Source of the DNA: JAKFWF01 sp963741505
Lineage (GTDB): Bacteria; Pseudomonadota; Alphaproteobacteria; Rhizobiales; Hyphomicrobiaceae
Direction of reading: 5' to 3'
Length of the DNA stretch: 64,000 bases
NCBI GenBank assembly: GCA_963741505.1
Contig: CAVUIJ010000024.1
Location: 248,001-312,000 of the forward strand
The position numbers and the translations under genes are program-made. Of this stretch, positions 17,465-28,276 are shown piece by piece. Position 1 is the first letter of the stretch, and the number at the start of each line of letters is the position of its first letter. The notes beneath the pieces are model-generated. The model made no database searches, was not told the DNA's origin, and worked only from the letters and a program-made list of their open reading frames with translations.

Positions 17465-18583
17465 ATGGATCGAGCACCGCCGAGAGCAAGCGATATGCGC
17501 GCCGCGCCACACGAACTCGTTGATGCCGAGCGGCGGCGCGGTCGTGGCGCGCGCTCAAACCGTGTCGGCCGCTTCGAGGCCCAGGCGCGGCAGGCGATCG
17601 ATGATGGCTGGGACAGCCTCGCAACCCTCGACGCCTTCAAGACCGAGGTCAGGGTCGAGCCGGCCAAGAGCATCATCTCGACCAACGACAGCCCCGACAT
17701 CTCCTTCGACCAGTCGATCAACACGTATCGCGGCTGCGAGCACGGCTGCGTCTACTGTTACGCAAGGCCCGGCCACAGCTTTCTCGGCCATTCGCCCGGA
17801 CTCGATTTCGAGACCAAGCTGTACGCCAAGACCAATGCTGCGGCGCTGCTGGAAAAGGAGCTCGCGGCGCGCAACTACGTTGCCAAGACGATCGCGCTCG
17901 GCGCGGTCACCGACGTCTACCAGCCGATCGAGCGCGAGTATCGCATAACGCGAGAAATCCTCGAGGTGCTTGATCGGGCGAGCCACCCGGTCGGCATCGT
18001 GACGAAGTCGGCGCTGGTGGTGCGTGACATCGACATCCTCGAACGCATGGCGCGTCGCGATCTCGTCAAGGTCGCGCTGTCGGTGACGACGCTCGACCGC
18101 CAGGTGGCTCGCGCCATGGAGCCGCGCGCCGCCACGCCCGCACGCCGGCTCGATGCCATCCGCCAGCTGAGCGAAGCCGGCATCCCGACCCAGGTGATGG
18201 TGGCGCCGATCATCCCGGGCCTCAACGACCACGAGATCGAGGCCATCCTCGACGCCGCGCACGATGCCGGCGCGCGCGATGCCGGCTACGTGCTGCTCAG
18301 GCTGCCGCTGGAGCTCAAGGAGATCTTCCGCGAGTGGCTCGCGACCGAATTCCCCGATCGCGCGTCGCGGGTGATCAACATCCTGCGCTCGATGCACGGC
18401 GGCCGGGATTACGTGGCCGAATTCGGTATGCGGCAACGCGGCAGCGGGCCCTACGCCGACCAGATCGCGGCGCGGTTCCGGCTCGCGCTGAAGCGACGCG
18501 GCATGAACAAACGTCATTTGAAATTGCGCACGGACCTGTTCCGGGCGCCAGTGCCACAGGGAGGACAAATGCGACTGCTTTGA
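17465..18583 (+). CDS. PA0069-family radical SAM protein
   Basis: 372-residue radical SAM enzyme with the cluster motif in RGCEHGCVYCYARP (C-x3-C-x2-C near residues 96-103), preceded by DQSINTYRGC, and followed by TDVYQPIE, RDLVKVALSVTTLD and VMVAPIIPGLND. It matches the spore-photolyase-like PA0069 group; the reaction is unknown. The ATG at 17465 is preferred to 17423 because the upstream residues are hydrophobic and not family-like. The divergent glycosyltransferase is probably unrelated; rnhB follows 47 bases downstream in the same direction. Confidence 0.87.
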   Translation: MDRAPPRASDMRAAPHELVDAERRRGRGARSNRVGRFEAQARQAIDDGWDSLATLDAFKTEVRVEPAKSIISTNDSPDISFDQSINTYRGCEHGCVYCYARPGHSFLGHSPGLDFETKLYAKTNAAALLEKELAARNYVAKTIALGAVTDVYQPIEREYRITREILEVLDRASHPVGIVTKSALVVRDIDILERMARRDLVKVALSVTTLDRQVARAMEPRAATPARRLDAIRQLSEAGIPTQVMVAPIIPGLNDHEIEAILDAAHDAGARDAGYVLLRLPLELKEIFREWLATEFPDRASRVINILRSMHGGRDYVAEFGMRQRGSGPYADQIAARFRLALKRRGMNKRHLKLRTDLFRAPVPQGGQMRLL

Positions 18584-18629
18584 TGGTCGGGTGCTTTGAC
18601 GATCGGGCTCGCCGTCCGCACAGTACGGC

Positions 18630-19262
18630 ATGGCGAGGGGCGATTCGACATTGCGGGCTTCTTTCGAGCTGGAAGAGGTATCGCTGCGACTGCACGGCGG
18701 ACCGATCTGCGGCGTCGACGAGGCCGGCCGCGGGCCCTGGGCCGGGCCGGTGGTGGCGGCCGCCGTCATTCTCGACCCCGGCAACATCCCGCCGGGCATC
18801 GCCGACAGCAAGGCACTCGATGCCGACGCCCGCGAGCGCATTTATCCGCGCATCGTCGAATCGGCGGTGGTCGGTGTCGGCATCGCCGATGTCGAGCGCA
18901 TCGACCGCGACAACATCCTGCACGCCACCATGTGGGCGATGCAGCAGGCCGTAGCACAATTGCCGAGCGTGCCGCGTCTGGCGCTGATCGACGGCAACCG
19001 GTCGCCGCTGCTGCGCTGCGAGGCCCGTGCCATCGTCAAGGGCGACGCCCGTTGCCTGTCGATCGCCGCCGCCTCGATCATCGCCAAGGTCAGCCGCGAC
19101 CGGCTGATGATCGCGCTCGGCCGCGAGTGGCCCGACTATGGCTTCGAGCGCCACAAGGGCTACGGCACGCCGGAGCATGCGGAAGCGCTGGCCCGGTTCG
19201 GCGTCACGCCCTATCATCGCCGTTCGTTCAAGCCGGTGCAGCTGGCCCTCGGCCTGGTTTGA
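18630..19262 (+). CDS. rnhB: Ribonuclease HII
   Basis: 210-residue RNase HII, which cuts RNA in RNA/DNA hybrids and starts removal of misincorporated ribonucleotides. Catalytic acids visible: Asp30-Glu31 in ICGVDEAGRGPWAGPV, the Asp of LIDGNR, and the SIAAASIIAKVSRD segment carrying the last acid. HKGYGTPEHAEAL is the family C-terminal signature. Full length. It follows the radical SAM gene closely and is probably in the same transcript. Confidence 0.96.
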   Translation: MARGDSTLRASFELEEVSLRLHGGPICGVDEAGRGPWAGPVVAAAVILDPGNIPPGIADSKALDADARERIYPRIVESAVVGVGIADVERIDRDNILHATMWAMQQAVAQLPSVPRLALIDGNRSPLLRCEARAIVKGDARCLSIAAASIIAKVSRDRLMIALGREWPDYGFERHKGYGTPEHAEALARFGVTPYHRRSFKPVQLALGLV

Positions 19263-19308
19263 GGGCCGCCGGGGCGAGTGCGTGCCGATCGCACGCGAGG
19301 CCCGCGCC

Positions 19309-20692
19309 ATGACCAATCCCGCCGATCTCTCCGCCGCCGAACTGCTCGACGCCTACGCCGCCAAATCGCTGTCGCCGGTCGAGGTGATCCGCGCGGTGAT
19401 CGAACGCATCGACCGGCTCGAACCGAAACTGCACGCACTCTACGCCTTCGATCCGGATGCCGCGCTCGGGGCGGCGCGGGTCAGCGAGCAACGCTGGCAA
19501 GAGCGAGAGCCGCGCGGTCTCGAGGGCGTGCCGGTGACGGTGAAGGAGAACATCCGCTCCAAGGGCACGCCGGTGCCGCTCGGCACCGCGGCGTCGATGC
19601 TCACGCCCGCCGCCGACGATGCGCCGCCCACCGCCCGCCTGCGCGAGGCCGGCGCCGTGCTGCTCGCCAAGACCACCATGCCCGACTACGGCATGACCTC
19701 GTCGGGGCTGTCGAGCTTCCATCCGCTGACCCGCAACCCGTGGGACCTGTCGAAGAACCCCGGCGGCAGCTCGGCCGGCGCCGGTGCGGCGGCGTCCGCC
19801 GGCTATGGCCCGATCCACATCGGCACCGACATCGGCGGCTCGATCCGGCTGCCGGCTGCCTGGTGCGGCGTGTTCGGCTTGAAGCCGAGCTTCGGCCGGG
19901 TGCCGATCGATCCGTCCTACTTCGGCCGCGTCGCCGGCCCAATGACCCGCACCGTGCGCGATGCCGCCATCGCCATGCGTGAACTGGCGAGGCCCGACGC
20001 CCGCGATGCCATGAGCCTGCCGCCCTCGAACATCGACTGGCTCGCGCTCGACCACGATGTGAAGGGCCTTCGCCTGGGCTTTCATCTCGAAGCCGGGGCC
20101 GGCCTGCCGGTCGATCCGGAAATCGTCAGCGCCATCGAGGCCGCCGTCAGACTGTTCGCCGATGCCGGCGCCATCGTCACACCGATCGAGCCGTTCTTCA
20201 CCCGCGCCATGCTCGACGGGCTCGATCGCTTCTTCCGCCAGCGCGCCTGGCTCGATCTCGAAGCGCTGCCGCCGGATCGGCGCGCACGCGTGCTGCCCTA
20301 TATCCGCGACTGGGCGGCACCGGCCGCGCACTTCACCGGTGCCCAAGTGTTCGACGGCGTCAACCAGATGGTCGCGATGCGAAACGCGGCGGTGGCGGCG
20401 CATGCCGATTTCGACTTCGTGCTGTCACCGGTGGCGCCCTGCGTCGCCTACGCGGCTGAGCTCGCTTCGCCGATCGATGATCCGGCGCGCCCGTTCGAGC
20501 ACATCGCTTTCACCCTGCCCTACAATATGAGCGGGCAGCCGTCGGCCTCGATCAACGCCGGCTACACACGCGAACGGCCTGCCGATCGGCCTGCAGATCA
20601 CCGGCCGCCGCTTCGATGATCTCGGCGTGCTGCAATTGGCCCACGCCTTCGAGCGCCTGCGGCCGGCGCAACGGCCGTGGCCGAACCCATGA
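19309..20692 (+). CDS. Amidase-signature family amidase (frameshifted near the end)
   Basis: Ser-Ser-Lys amidase. The catalytic Lys is in VPVTVKENIRSKG; the Ser pair is in NPGGSSAGAGAAASAGYGP and GTDIGGSIRLPA. The C-terminal part continues past a single extra base near 20572: after correction it reads NAGYT-ANGLPIGLQITGRRF and stops at 20692, giving 460 residues, a usual length. It shows general similarity to AtzF/GatA-type enzymes but is not in a gat operon, so it is not tRNA-related. Substrate unknown. Confidence 0.88.
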
Positions 20693-20719
20693 TCAGTCTA
20701 TGTCGCGCGCGGGCCATGC

Positions 20720-21598
20720 GTGCGCGGCCCTTGCCGCAAGCGACCCGGCCGGCGTAACTGGTTGAAAGCGAAATCGGGCGCGCGGCCAGGGAGGCCATCG
20801 GTCATTTCACAGCGGCTCAAGGACAAGGTGGCGCTGATCTTCGGCGCCGGCTCGATCGGGCCGGGCTGGGGCAACGGCAAGGCGACGGCGGTGACGTTCG
20901 CCCGCGCCGGCGCCAAGGTCGTCTGCGTCGACGTCGGCCTGGCGGCGGCGCAGGAGACCGCCGGCATCATCAAGGCAGAAGGCGGCACGGCGTTGGCACT
21001 TGCCTGCGACGTGACCAGGTCCGATCAGGTGAAAGCCGCCGTCGACGCCACCATCGCCAATTTCGGCCGCATCGACATCCTGCACAACAACGTCGGCCAC
21101 GCCCGGATGGGCGGACCCATCGAGCTCACCGAGGCGGAGTGGGACCGCGAGCTCGACCTCAACGTCAAGGGCGTGTTCCTCGCCTGCAAGCACGTGCTGC
21201 CGGTGATGCTGGCGCAGCAGAAGGGCAGCATCATCAACACCTCCTCGGCCGCCGGCCTGCGCTACGTCGGCTACGACTATGCCAGCTACTACGCGGCCAA
21301 GGGCGGCGTGAACCAGCTCACCGTCGGCCTCGCGCTGCAGTATGCGAAGCAGGGCATCCGGGTGAACGCGATCTGCCCCGGCCTGATGGACACGCCGATG
21401 ATCTACAATCAGATCACATCGGCCTATGGCAGCCAGGACGAGATGATCGCCAAGCGCCACGCCGCCTGTCCGACCGGCCGCATGGGCACCGGCTGGGACG
21501 TCGCCAATGCCGCGCTCTTTCTCGCCAGCGACGAAGCCGGCTACATCAACGCCGTCATCCTACCGGTCGACGGCGGCCTGACCGCAAGGGCGATGTGA
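20720..21598 (+). CDS. SDR-family oxidoreductase
   Basis: Classical short-chain dehydrogenase. NAD(P) motif LIFGAGSIGPGWGNGKA, NNVG motif in DILHNNVGHARMGG, catalytic Ser in INTSSAAG and Tyr-x3-Lys in YASYYAAKGG, and C-terminal PVDGGLTAR. The frame opens with GTG at 20720, but the family would begin near QRLKDKVALIF (about 20810) and no good start codon is seen there. The true N-terminus is therefore uncertain; a TTG at 20762 is another option, and a sequence error cannot be excluded. Substrate unknown. Confidence 0.85.
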   Translation: MRGPCRKRPGRRNWLKAKSGARPGRPSVISQRLKDKVALIFGAGSIGPGWGNGKATAVTFARAGAKVVCVDVGLAAAQETAGIIKAEGGTALALACDVTRSDQVKAAVDATIANFGRIDILHNNVGHARMGGPIELTEAEWDRELDLNVKGVFLACKHVLPVMLAQQKGSIINTSSAAGLRYVGYDYASYYAAKGGVNQLTVGLALQYAKQGIRVNAICPGLMDTPMIYNQITSAYGSQDEMIAKRHAACPTGRMGTGWDVANAALFLASDEAGYINAVILPVDGGLTARAM

Positions 21599-21637
21599 GG
21601 GGTGGTGAGGGCCGAAGGATGTGTCATGACAGGCGCG

Positions 21638-21735
21638 TGTTCCCTCTCCCCGTACTTCAACGGGGAGAGGGGCAGGGTGAGGGGCAGCCGCTTGTTCGAC
21701 TGGATCGAGGCCTTGAAGCAATCGTATCGCAAGCT
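21638..21735. repeat. Partial CTCTCCCC/GGGGAGAG repeat, copy C
   Basis: One stem-loop (CCCTCTCCCC...GGGGAGAGGGG) with GCAGGGTGAGGGGCAGCCGC; the second half of the element is missing. Lies in a 300-base gap after the SDR gene; no gene is seen in the remainder. Confidence 0.8.
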
Positions 21736-21901
21736 AGCTCAGAAGTAGCACGCAGCGCCCGATCGACGGGCGTCGCGAATGACCCAATTGAGACATCGGC
21801 ACTGAACGCGTAACAATGGCCCCACGCTTGTGGGATTAGTTTGCGAACTTGATAATCTGCGAGGCGACGGCTCCATGCGCGCGTACGGCCCGAGATGACT
21901 G

Positions 21902-22312
21902 ATGACCGTTGATAGGTTCAAAGAGCATCTAAAGACGTTCATGGTCTTCGGCGGCTGGATGGTGCCGCTCGCTGCGTTTCTCGTTGTTTGGGACAGCGAA
22001 GGCTTCAAGGAATGGAAGGATCCCCGGTCTTACTGGGCGGAGAAGGTCACGAGCGGGACCGCTATGTCCAAATTTTATGCGATGGAGGTGAAGGACTGCC
22101 GTGAGCATCACTCTAAGCTGATCGCACCGGATGCGCGGCGCATCTGGGTCGCTCAAAAAGAGCTTGAGGGAATGAGCGCGGTAGAAGGAGCGCGCGACTA
22201 CGAGATTTCAGTGAAGGCAAGCAAGGATGCATGTGAGGCGTTCGTTGGCATCCAACAGCTCAACACGCTGAAGTACGAGGAAGCCGAACGGAAGCTGGAT
22301 GCTGCGAAGTAG
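21902..22312 (+). CDS. Hypothetical membrane-anchored protein
   Basis: 136 residues. Residues about 12-30 (FMVFGGWMVPLAAFLVVW) form one transmembrane helix. The rest is charged and helical with two Cys (CREHH, CEAF) and probably lies outside or in the cytoplasm as a coiled-coil-like stalk. No family recognised. It has codon usage less GC-biased than neighbours and sits at the edge of a gene-free region, so it may be accessory. Confidence 0.5.
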   Translation: MTVDRFKEHLKTFMVFGGWMVPLAAFLVVWDSEGFKEWKDPRSYWAEKVTSGTAMSKFYAMEVKDCREHHSKLIAPDARRIWVAQKELEGMSAVEGARDYEISVKASKDACEAFVGIQQLNTLKYEEAERKLDAAK

Positions 22313-23090
22313 AGCGTGCAAACGCGAGGCTGGCGTCCAATGCATACTGTTGCACAAATGACTCCAACGTCGAGAAGCGCGCGCTGTGCCGCCGCTGTTC
22401 CAGGACACGTGCACTTGCGCCGCGGCGAACAGCGTGAGAGCGCCGAAGTTCAACTTAGCCCAGCGCAGCAACGGTGTGCTTCCTCCAAAGCGTGTGGCGC
22501 TCAAAACCTCATCGTCGGAACAGATCGGGTGAAGTCGCGGTCATCTATGCAAGGCTTTTCACCGGTCTTCGTCGCCCGGCGCTTCGCCTTGGCCGATGCC
22601 TCGCGTTTCTCTTCAATGGGTAGCTTTCGGAAGCTGTGTTGAAAGCTGTCTTCGACCACGAACTCATCGGCGGAAGTCGGCTGTCGGTTCTTGGATCATA
22701 TGTCTCGCACCAGTTGTGCATCGGGACCGCCTCATTGCGCATGCCCTTGGAAAAATATCATGCCGCTGTGCAGTTGGACAGATGATCGGGCGATCTTACT
22801 GTGGCCTCGCGGCCACGATCGACGCCGGTCGGCGGCGCCCCTGTCAGCCCTTGCCTCCACAGGCCGCACCCTCAGCAATTAGGACCGGCGACGCGTCGAG
22901 TGTGACACGCCGACATAGAGGTGATGAACGCCTCACCAATGCCAGACGTGCCGAAGATGTCTCCTGCTGACCCATCTCGCCAATCACCCAATGGCGGCGG
23001 CGCGCTGAGCGGCGGACACGCTTTGCCAACACAGCGCAAGCGGCTTGCCTTCTCCCCGTCGTCCCCTCGCACCCGAGAGCACCCCGTAAC
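22313..23090. other. Gene-free region
   Basis: About 780 bases. Only short frames without ribosome sites are present. A leftward frame near 22545-22742 (EAVPMHNWCETYDPRTDSR) could be a gene remnant, but I cannot support it. Confidence 0.5.
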
Positions 23091-24080
23091 TCATTCGATC
23101 AGCTCACTCGCGAACGCCTGCAGCGCCGGCGGCACATCGAGGCCGAGTGCCTTGGCGGTCTTCATGTTGATCACCAATTCGAACCGGGTCGCCTGCTGCA
23201 CGGGCAGCTCGGCCGGACTGGCACCCTTCAGGATCCGGTCGACGTAGGTGGCCGCCTGCCGCGACAGATCCAGGTGGTTGGGCGAGTAGCTCATGAGACC
23301 GCCAGCCACGACGTTGTCCCTGGTCCCGAATATGCTCGGCAAGCGGTTCTTCAGTGCGAGTGCGGCCAGCTGCGCCGGCGCATCCCGACCACGAACGGTG
23401 AGCGAGCTGGCAAAGACGACAACTGCCCTCGCACCTGCCTGTGCCATCGAAGCGAACGCGCCTTCGAATTCCTCGACGGTTCGCACCGAGGCAAGTTGCA
23501 GCTCGACCCCGAGTTTTGCGGCCGCGGCCTCGATCGCCTGCAGGTCGGAGCGGTGGGAGGGCGCGGTCGGACTGAAGAGCACCCCGATGCGCGTCGCACT
23601 GGGCGCGATTTCCGTCAGCAGACCGAGCCCCTTACCGGTGAACTCGGTCTGCAGCACCGCCAGCCCGGTGATGTTGCCGCCGGGTCGGGCGAGGCTCGCG
23701 ACGTGGCCGACGCCGACCGGATCGGCGTGGGTTGCGAACACGATGGGGATGGTGCTGGTCGCTTCGCGGGCGACGTCGACCTCGGTCGAGGACGTCGCGA
23801 ATATGACGTCGGCGTTCGAGCCGACCAACTCGGCTGCAGACGCGCGCAACCCATCCACCGTTTCCGCCCAGCGAAACTCGATGACGATGTTCTTGCCCTC
23901 GACATAGCCGAGGTCACCTAGGCCGACCCGCAGCGCTTCCACCCGGCTCGCGGCTGCAGCTGCAGTGCCGAAGCCCAGATAGCCGATCCGCGCGGTCTTC
24001 GCCGGCTGCTGTGCCCGGGCTCCGAGCGGCCGAATTGCCGCCGCGCTGCCGAGGAGTGCGATGAAGTCCCGCCGTCTCAT
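23091..24080 (-). CDS. ABC transporter substrate-binding protein (ABC_sub_bind family)
   Basis: 329-residue exported protein. The start at 24080 gives a twin-arginine-like signal MRRRDFIALLGSAAAI...RAQQ. Family signatures: IGYLGFGTAAAA, GLGDLGYVEGKNIVIEFRWAE, VDVAREATSTIPIVFATHADPVG, SLARPGGNITGLA and the end KTAKALGLDVPPAL. This periplasmic binding family is abundant in rhizobia-like bacteria, usually without its permease nearby, as here. The ligand is unknown. Confidence 0.9.
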   Translation of the reverse strand: MRRRDFIALLGSAAAIRPLGARAQQPAKTARIGYLGFGTAAAAASRVEALRVGLGDLGYVEGKNIVIEFRWAETVDGLRASAAELVGSNADVIFATSSTEVDVAREATSTIPIVFATHADPVGVGHVASLARPGGNITGLAVLQTEFTGKGLGLLTEIAPSATRIGVLFSPTAPSHRSDLQAIEAAAAKLGVELQLASVRTVEEFEGAFASMAQAGARAVVVFASSLTVRGRDAPAQLAALALKNRLPSIFGTRDNVVAGGLMSYSPNHLDLSRQAATYVDRILKGASPAELPVQQATRFELVINMKTAKALGLDVPPALQAFASELIE

Positions 24081-24454
24081 TCGATCACCTCGTGGGCATC
24101 CTCGCACAGCAAATCAGATAGCTTGGCGACGACGAGCGTCATACTCATTTTTCGCAGCAGCAGGTGTGGGAATCCTCACAATCATGGCAGAACCGCATCA
24201 ATCCGAGGAACACCCATAACGGGTGAAGTGTTCCCTCACCTACTTGCGGGAAGAGATGGCGGAGGACCACCCGCCAGGGTGTTCCAAGCATGTGCAGCCC
24301 CTCGCTCGAACGCCCCTGTTCCTCGCCCCGCATGCCTCTCGCCCGGCCCGCTGTGAATGATTTCCGCGCGGTGCCGCCGCCTGACCCTAACCCCCTGCGC
24401 GCTCACCGCGCCAGCGCACTAGCCGAACGCTACGGATGGCATTAGAGGGATGGC
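24081..24454. other. Intergenic region, no supported gene
   Basis: Divergent promoter region between the binding-protein gene and ribF. The last part (24377-24440) carries degenerate pieces resembling the CCTAACCC...GCGC tails of the CTCTCCCC repeats, but no clear copy. Confidence 0.4.
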
Positions 24455-25457
24455 ATGAACTCGTCTTCAGATCATCCCATAGCCCAGATTTGCGTTCTCG
24501 ACGGCAGCCGCCCGGCGACGGCCGGCGATCGCGGCAGCGTCATCGCCATCGGCAACTTCGACGGCGTCCATCGCGGCCATCAGGCACTGCTGCAATCGGC
24601 CCGCGACACCGCCGCCACCCGCCACGCGCCGGCCGGCGTGATGGTGTTCGAGCCGCACCCACGCGTGTTCTTCCGCCCCGACATCCCGCACTTCACGCTG
24701 ACACCCAGGGCCCGACAGCTGCAGCTGTTCGAGCGCTTCGGGCTCGACCTGGCGGTGATCCTGCCGTTCGACAACGCGCTGGCGCAGATGCCGGCGGAAG
24801 CTTTCGTCGATGAGATCCTGGTCGCCCGCCTCGGCGTCGGCCATGTCGTGATCGGCTATGACTTCTCGTTCGGCAAGAATCGCAGCGGCAAGGCGGAAGC
24901 CATGCGCGAGTATGGCTGCGGCGAAGGGCTTCGGCGTCACGGTGGTGGCGCCGGTCGGCAACGGCGGCGCCGTGTTCTCGTCGAGCGCGGTGCGCGGCCT
25001 GTTGGCCCAGGGCGACGTAGCCGGCGCCAACCTCGCGCTCGGCCATCGCTGGCAGGTGAGGGGAACGGTGATCGGCGGTGCCAGGCGCGGCACCGGCCTC
25101 GGCTTTCCCACCGCCAACGTCGCCATGCCGGTCGGCACCAGCCTCGGCCACGGCATCTATGCGGTGTGGGTCGATGTCGGGGGCAAGCGCCATCCCGGTG
25201 CCGGCTACTTCGGCACGCGGCCCCAATTCGACAATGGCGCGCCGGTCCTGGAAGTGTTCCTGATCGATTTCGACGGCGATCTCTATGGCCGCGAAATCGC
25301 CGTCGCTTTCGTCGATTTCATCCGCCGCGACGCCACCTTCGACGATCTCGACGCGCTCAAGGCCCAGATGCGCAAGGACTGCGCGCGGGCGGTCGAGATC
25401 CTGACGCAGAATGCCGCCCGCGATCCCCTCGCCGGGCTGCCACTCGCCGGTGCGTGA
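24455..25457 (+). CDS. ribF: Bifunctional riboflavin kinase / FAD synthetase (frameshifted)
   Basis: Makes FMN from riboflavin and FAD from FMN. The N-terminal FAD synthetase domain shows AIGNFDGVHRGHQALL (HxGH-like nucleotidyl site) and VIGYDFSFGKNRSG. The C-terminal riboflavin kinase domain shows GTGLGFPTANVAMP (PTAN), YAVWVDVGGKRHPGAGYFG and LEVFLIDFDGDLYGREI. One extra base near 24917 shifts the frame inside REYG-AAKGFGV; corrected length 333 residues, normal. As this gene is essential, I regard the shift as an error in the sequence. Confidence 0.94.
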
Positions 25458-25512
25458 CCAAGCGGCCGCGCCGCGCTATCCTGCCGGCTTCGAACATCCA
25501 AAGAGTGAACCC

Positions 25513-26672
25513 ATGCAACTCACCGGCAACTGGAACTACCCGACCGCGATCAAGTTCGGGGCGGGGCGCATCAAGGAACTGGCGACCGCCGTCAAGTCGG
25601 CCGGCATCAAGCGGCCGCTGCTGGTCACCGATCCGGTGCTGGCAAAGCTGCCGATCACTGCCAATGCCTTGGCGATCCTCGAAGCCGATGGCGTCGCCGC
25701 CAAAGTCTTCAGCGACGTGAAGCCAAATCCGGTTGCAGCCAACGTCGCAGCCGGCGTCGCGGCACTGAAGGACGGCGGCCACGACGGCGTCATCGCCTTC
25801 GGCGGCGGTTCAGCCCTCGACGCCGGCAAGGTGATCGCCTTCATGGCCGGCCAGACCCGGCCGATGTGGGACTTCGAAGACGTCGGCGACTGGTGGACGC
25901 GGGCCGACCCTAACGGCATTTTGGCCGATCATCGCCGTGCCGACCACCGCCGGCACCGGCTCCGAGGTCGGTCGCGCCGGCGTCATCACCGACGAAGCGA
26001 CGCATACCAAGAAGGTGATCTTCCATCCGCTGATGATGCCGAAGGTGACGATCTGCGATCCGGAACTGACCGTCGGCATGCCGAAGTTCATCACCGTCGG
26101 CACCGGCATGGACGCCCTCGCCCACTGCCTCGAAGCCTACTGCGGGCCGTTCTATCATCCGCTCGCCGACGGTATCGCCGTCGAAGGCATGCGGCTCGCC
26201 AAGGAAAATCTGCCGCGGGTTGCCAGGGACGGCCGCGACATCGAAGCCCGCGCGCACATGATGTCGGCCGCCGCCATGGGCGCCACCGCATTCCAGAAGG
26301 CGCTCGGCGCCATCCACGCGCTGTCGCATCCGGTCGGCTCGCTGTACGACACCCACCATGGCATGACCAACGCGGTGTTCATGCCCTACGTGCTGGCCTT
26401 CAACAAACCGGCGATCGAGGACAAGATCGGCCGCCTCGGCGCCTACCTCGGATTGAAGCCCGGCTTCAATGGCTTCATGGACTGGATCCTGGCGCTGCAG
26501 CGCCGAAACGCAAGTGCCGCACACCCTCGCCGAATTCAAGGTCGGGACCGAGAAGTTCGATCTCATGAGCCGGATGTCGCCGAAGGACCCGACCGCCGGC
26601 GGCAATCCGATCCCGATCGATGAGGCTAGTTGCCGCAAATTGTTCGAAGCAGCGCACGCGGGCAAGCTGTGA
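25513..26672 (+). CDS. Iron-containing alcohol dehydrogenase (twice frameshifted)
   Basis: Group III NAD-dependent alcohol dehydrogenase. NAD-binding GGGSALDAGK, then VPTTAGTGSEV, and metal-ligand segment MDALAHCLEAYCGPFYHPLADGI with later His in SHPVGSLYDTHHGMTNAV. Frame changes near 25922 and 26508, each one extra base; corrected length 385 residues, as expected. The C-terminus ASCRKLFEAAHAG is like the family end. The substrate is not predictable. Follows ribF closely; a link between them is not obvious. Confidence 0.9.
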
Positions 26673-26765
26673 GGGGAGCGGACTTCACGGCTTGAAGGCG
26701 CTCGACGATCCGGTATCCTACTTCTCGCCGCTTGCGACGATCCGTGCGCGCAGAGTGCCTGCCCC

Positions 26766-28185
26766 TCACCGCGGCAGATCGGACTTGCCCATCAGCGCCT
26801 TGTCGATGGCGTGCGCGGCCTGGCGGCCTTCACGGATCGCCCATACCACCAGCGACTGGCCGCGCCGCATGTCGCCGGCGGCGAACACCTTCGGCCGCGA
26901 GGTCGCATAGTCGCGCTCGCTGGCCTTGACGTTGCCGCGGCCGTCGAGCGCGATGCTGTCGTGCGGGATCAGCCCCTCGGTCACCGGCGCAACGAAACCC
27001 ATGGCCAGCAGCACGAGGTCGGCCGGGATCTCGAATTCGGTATCCGGAATTTCCTTGAAGCGCTCGTCGACACGCACGCAGATGAGCTTGGTGACGCGGC
27101 CGTCGCGGCCCTCGAAACGCTTGGTGTTGACGGCGAAGTCGCGCTTGGCGCCTTCCGCCTGGCTGGATGATGTCCGCATCTTGAGCGGCCAGTAGGGCCA
27201 GGTCAGATCCTTGTTCTCATGCTCGGGCGGCGCCGGCATGATCTCGAGCTGCGTCACCGAAAGCGCGCCCTGCCGGAACGAGGTGCCGATGCAGTCGGAG
27301 CCGGTATCGCCACCGCCGATGACGACGACGTGCTTGTCCTTGGCGGAGATCTCCAGCACCTTGCCGAGCTTCTCACCCGATACCCGCCGGTTCTGCTGCG
27401 GCAGGAACTGCATCGCGAAATGGATGCCACCGAGGTCGCGACCCGACACCGGAATGTCGCGCGGCTTCTCGGCGCCGCCGGCGAGCAGCACCGCGTCGTA
27501 CTTGGCCTCGAGGTCGGCGAGCTTGGTCTTGGCCCCGATTGCGGTATTGCAGTGGAAGGTCACGCCCTCGGCCTGCATCTGCTTGACGCGGCGCTCGATG
27601 ACGATCTTTTCCAACTTGAAGTCGGGGATGCCGTAACGCAGCAGGCCGCCGGGATGGGCGTTCTTCTCGTAGACGTGGACCTCGTGACCGGCCCGCGCCA
27701 ACTGCTGCGCCGCGGCAAGCCCGGCGGGGCCGGAGCCGACGATGGCGACGCGTCTTGCCGGTCTTCTTCTCGGCCGGCTCGGGGACGATCCAGCCCTCCT
27801 CCCACCCCTTGTCGGCGATGGCGCACTCGATGGTCTTGATGGTGACCGGGTTGTCGATGATGTTGAGCGTGCACGAAGCTTCGCACGGCGCCGGGCAGAT
27901 GCGGCCAGTGACCTCGGGGAAGTTGTTGGTCGAGTGCAGGTTCTTGAGCGCACGGCTCCAGTCGCCGTGATAGACGAGGTCGTTCCAATCAGGGATCTGA
28001 TTGTTCACCGGACAACCGTCGTGGCAGTAGGGAATGCCGCAATCCATGCAGCGGCTGGCCTGCTGCTTGACCTCGGCCTCGGGCAGCGGCTCGACGAACT
28101 CGTGCCAGTGCTTCAAGCGCTCCTCGACGGGGCGATAGCCGCGGTCGTGGCGGTCGATTTCGAGGAAGCCGGTGATCTTGCCCAT
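26766..28185 (-). CDS. gltD: Glutamate synthase small subunit (frameshifted)
   Basis: NADPH-oxidising beta subunit of GOGAT that passes electrons to GltB. N-terminal ferredoxin-like region with cysteine groups CMDCGIPYCHDGCP and CPAPCEASC, FAD motif VAIVGSGPAGLAAAQQLARAG, and NADPH motif VVIGGGDTGSDCIGTSFRQGA. One extra base near 27752 breaks the frame just before the FAD motif; corrected length 472, the family norm. It is separated from gltB by a GST gene and a divergent toxin-antitoxin pair, unlike the usual gltBD neighbourhood. Confidence 0.95.
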
Positions 28186-28217
28186 GGTGGTGTGGTCCGT
28201 GCGTTAGGCGGCGAGGT

Positions 28218-28265
28218 TTGTCAGCGCGCGAGGAATATGATATACATTCGCCAATTGTATATCAT
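28218..28265 (+). promoter_or_regulatory. Promoter with palindromic operator of the toxin-antitoxin genes
   Basis: A near-consensus promoter is visible: TTGTCA at 28218-28223, a 17-base spacer, and TATACA at 28241-28246. A perfect 10-base inverted repeat (ATGATATACA / TGTATATCAT, arms 28237-28246 and 28256-28265, nine-base spacer) overlaps the -10 box and touches the GGAGG ribosome site. This is the expected layout for autorepression by the AbrB-type antitoxin or its toxin complex. Confidence 0.75.
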
Positions 28266-28276
28266 GGAGGTGCGCC

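Noticed and set aside
22545..22742. Small leftward gene in the gap after the membrane-anchored protein
   Set aside because: No ribosome-binding site, no recognisable domain, and no neighbour context.
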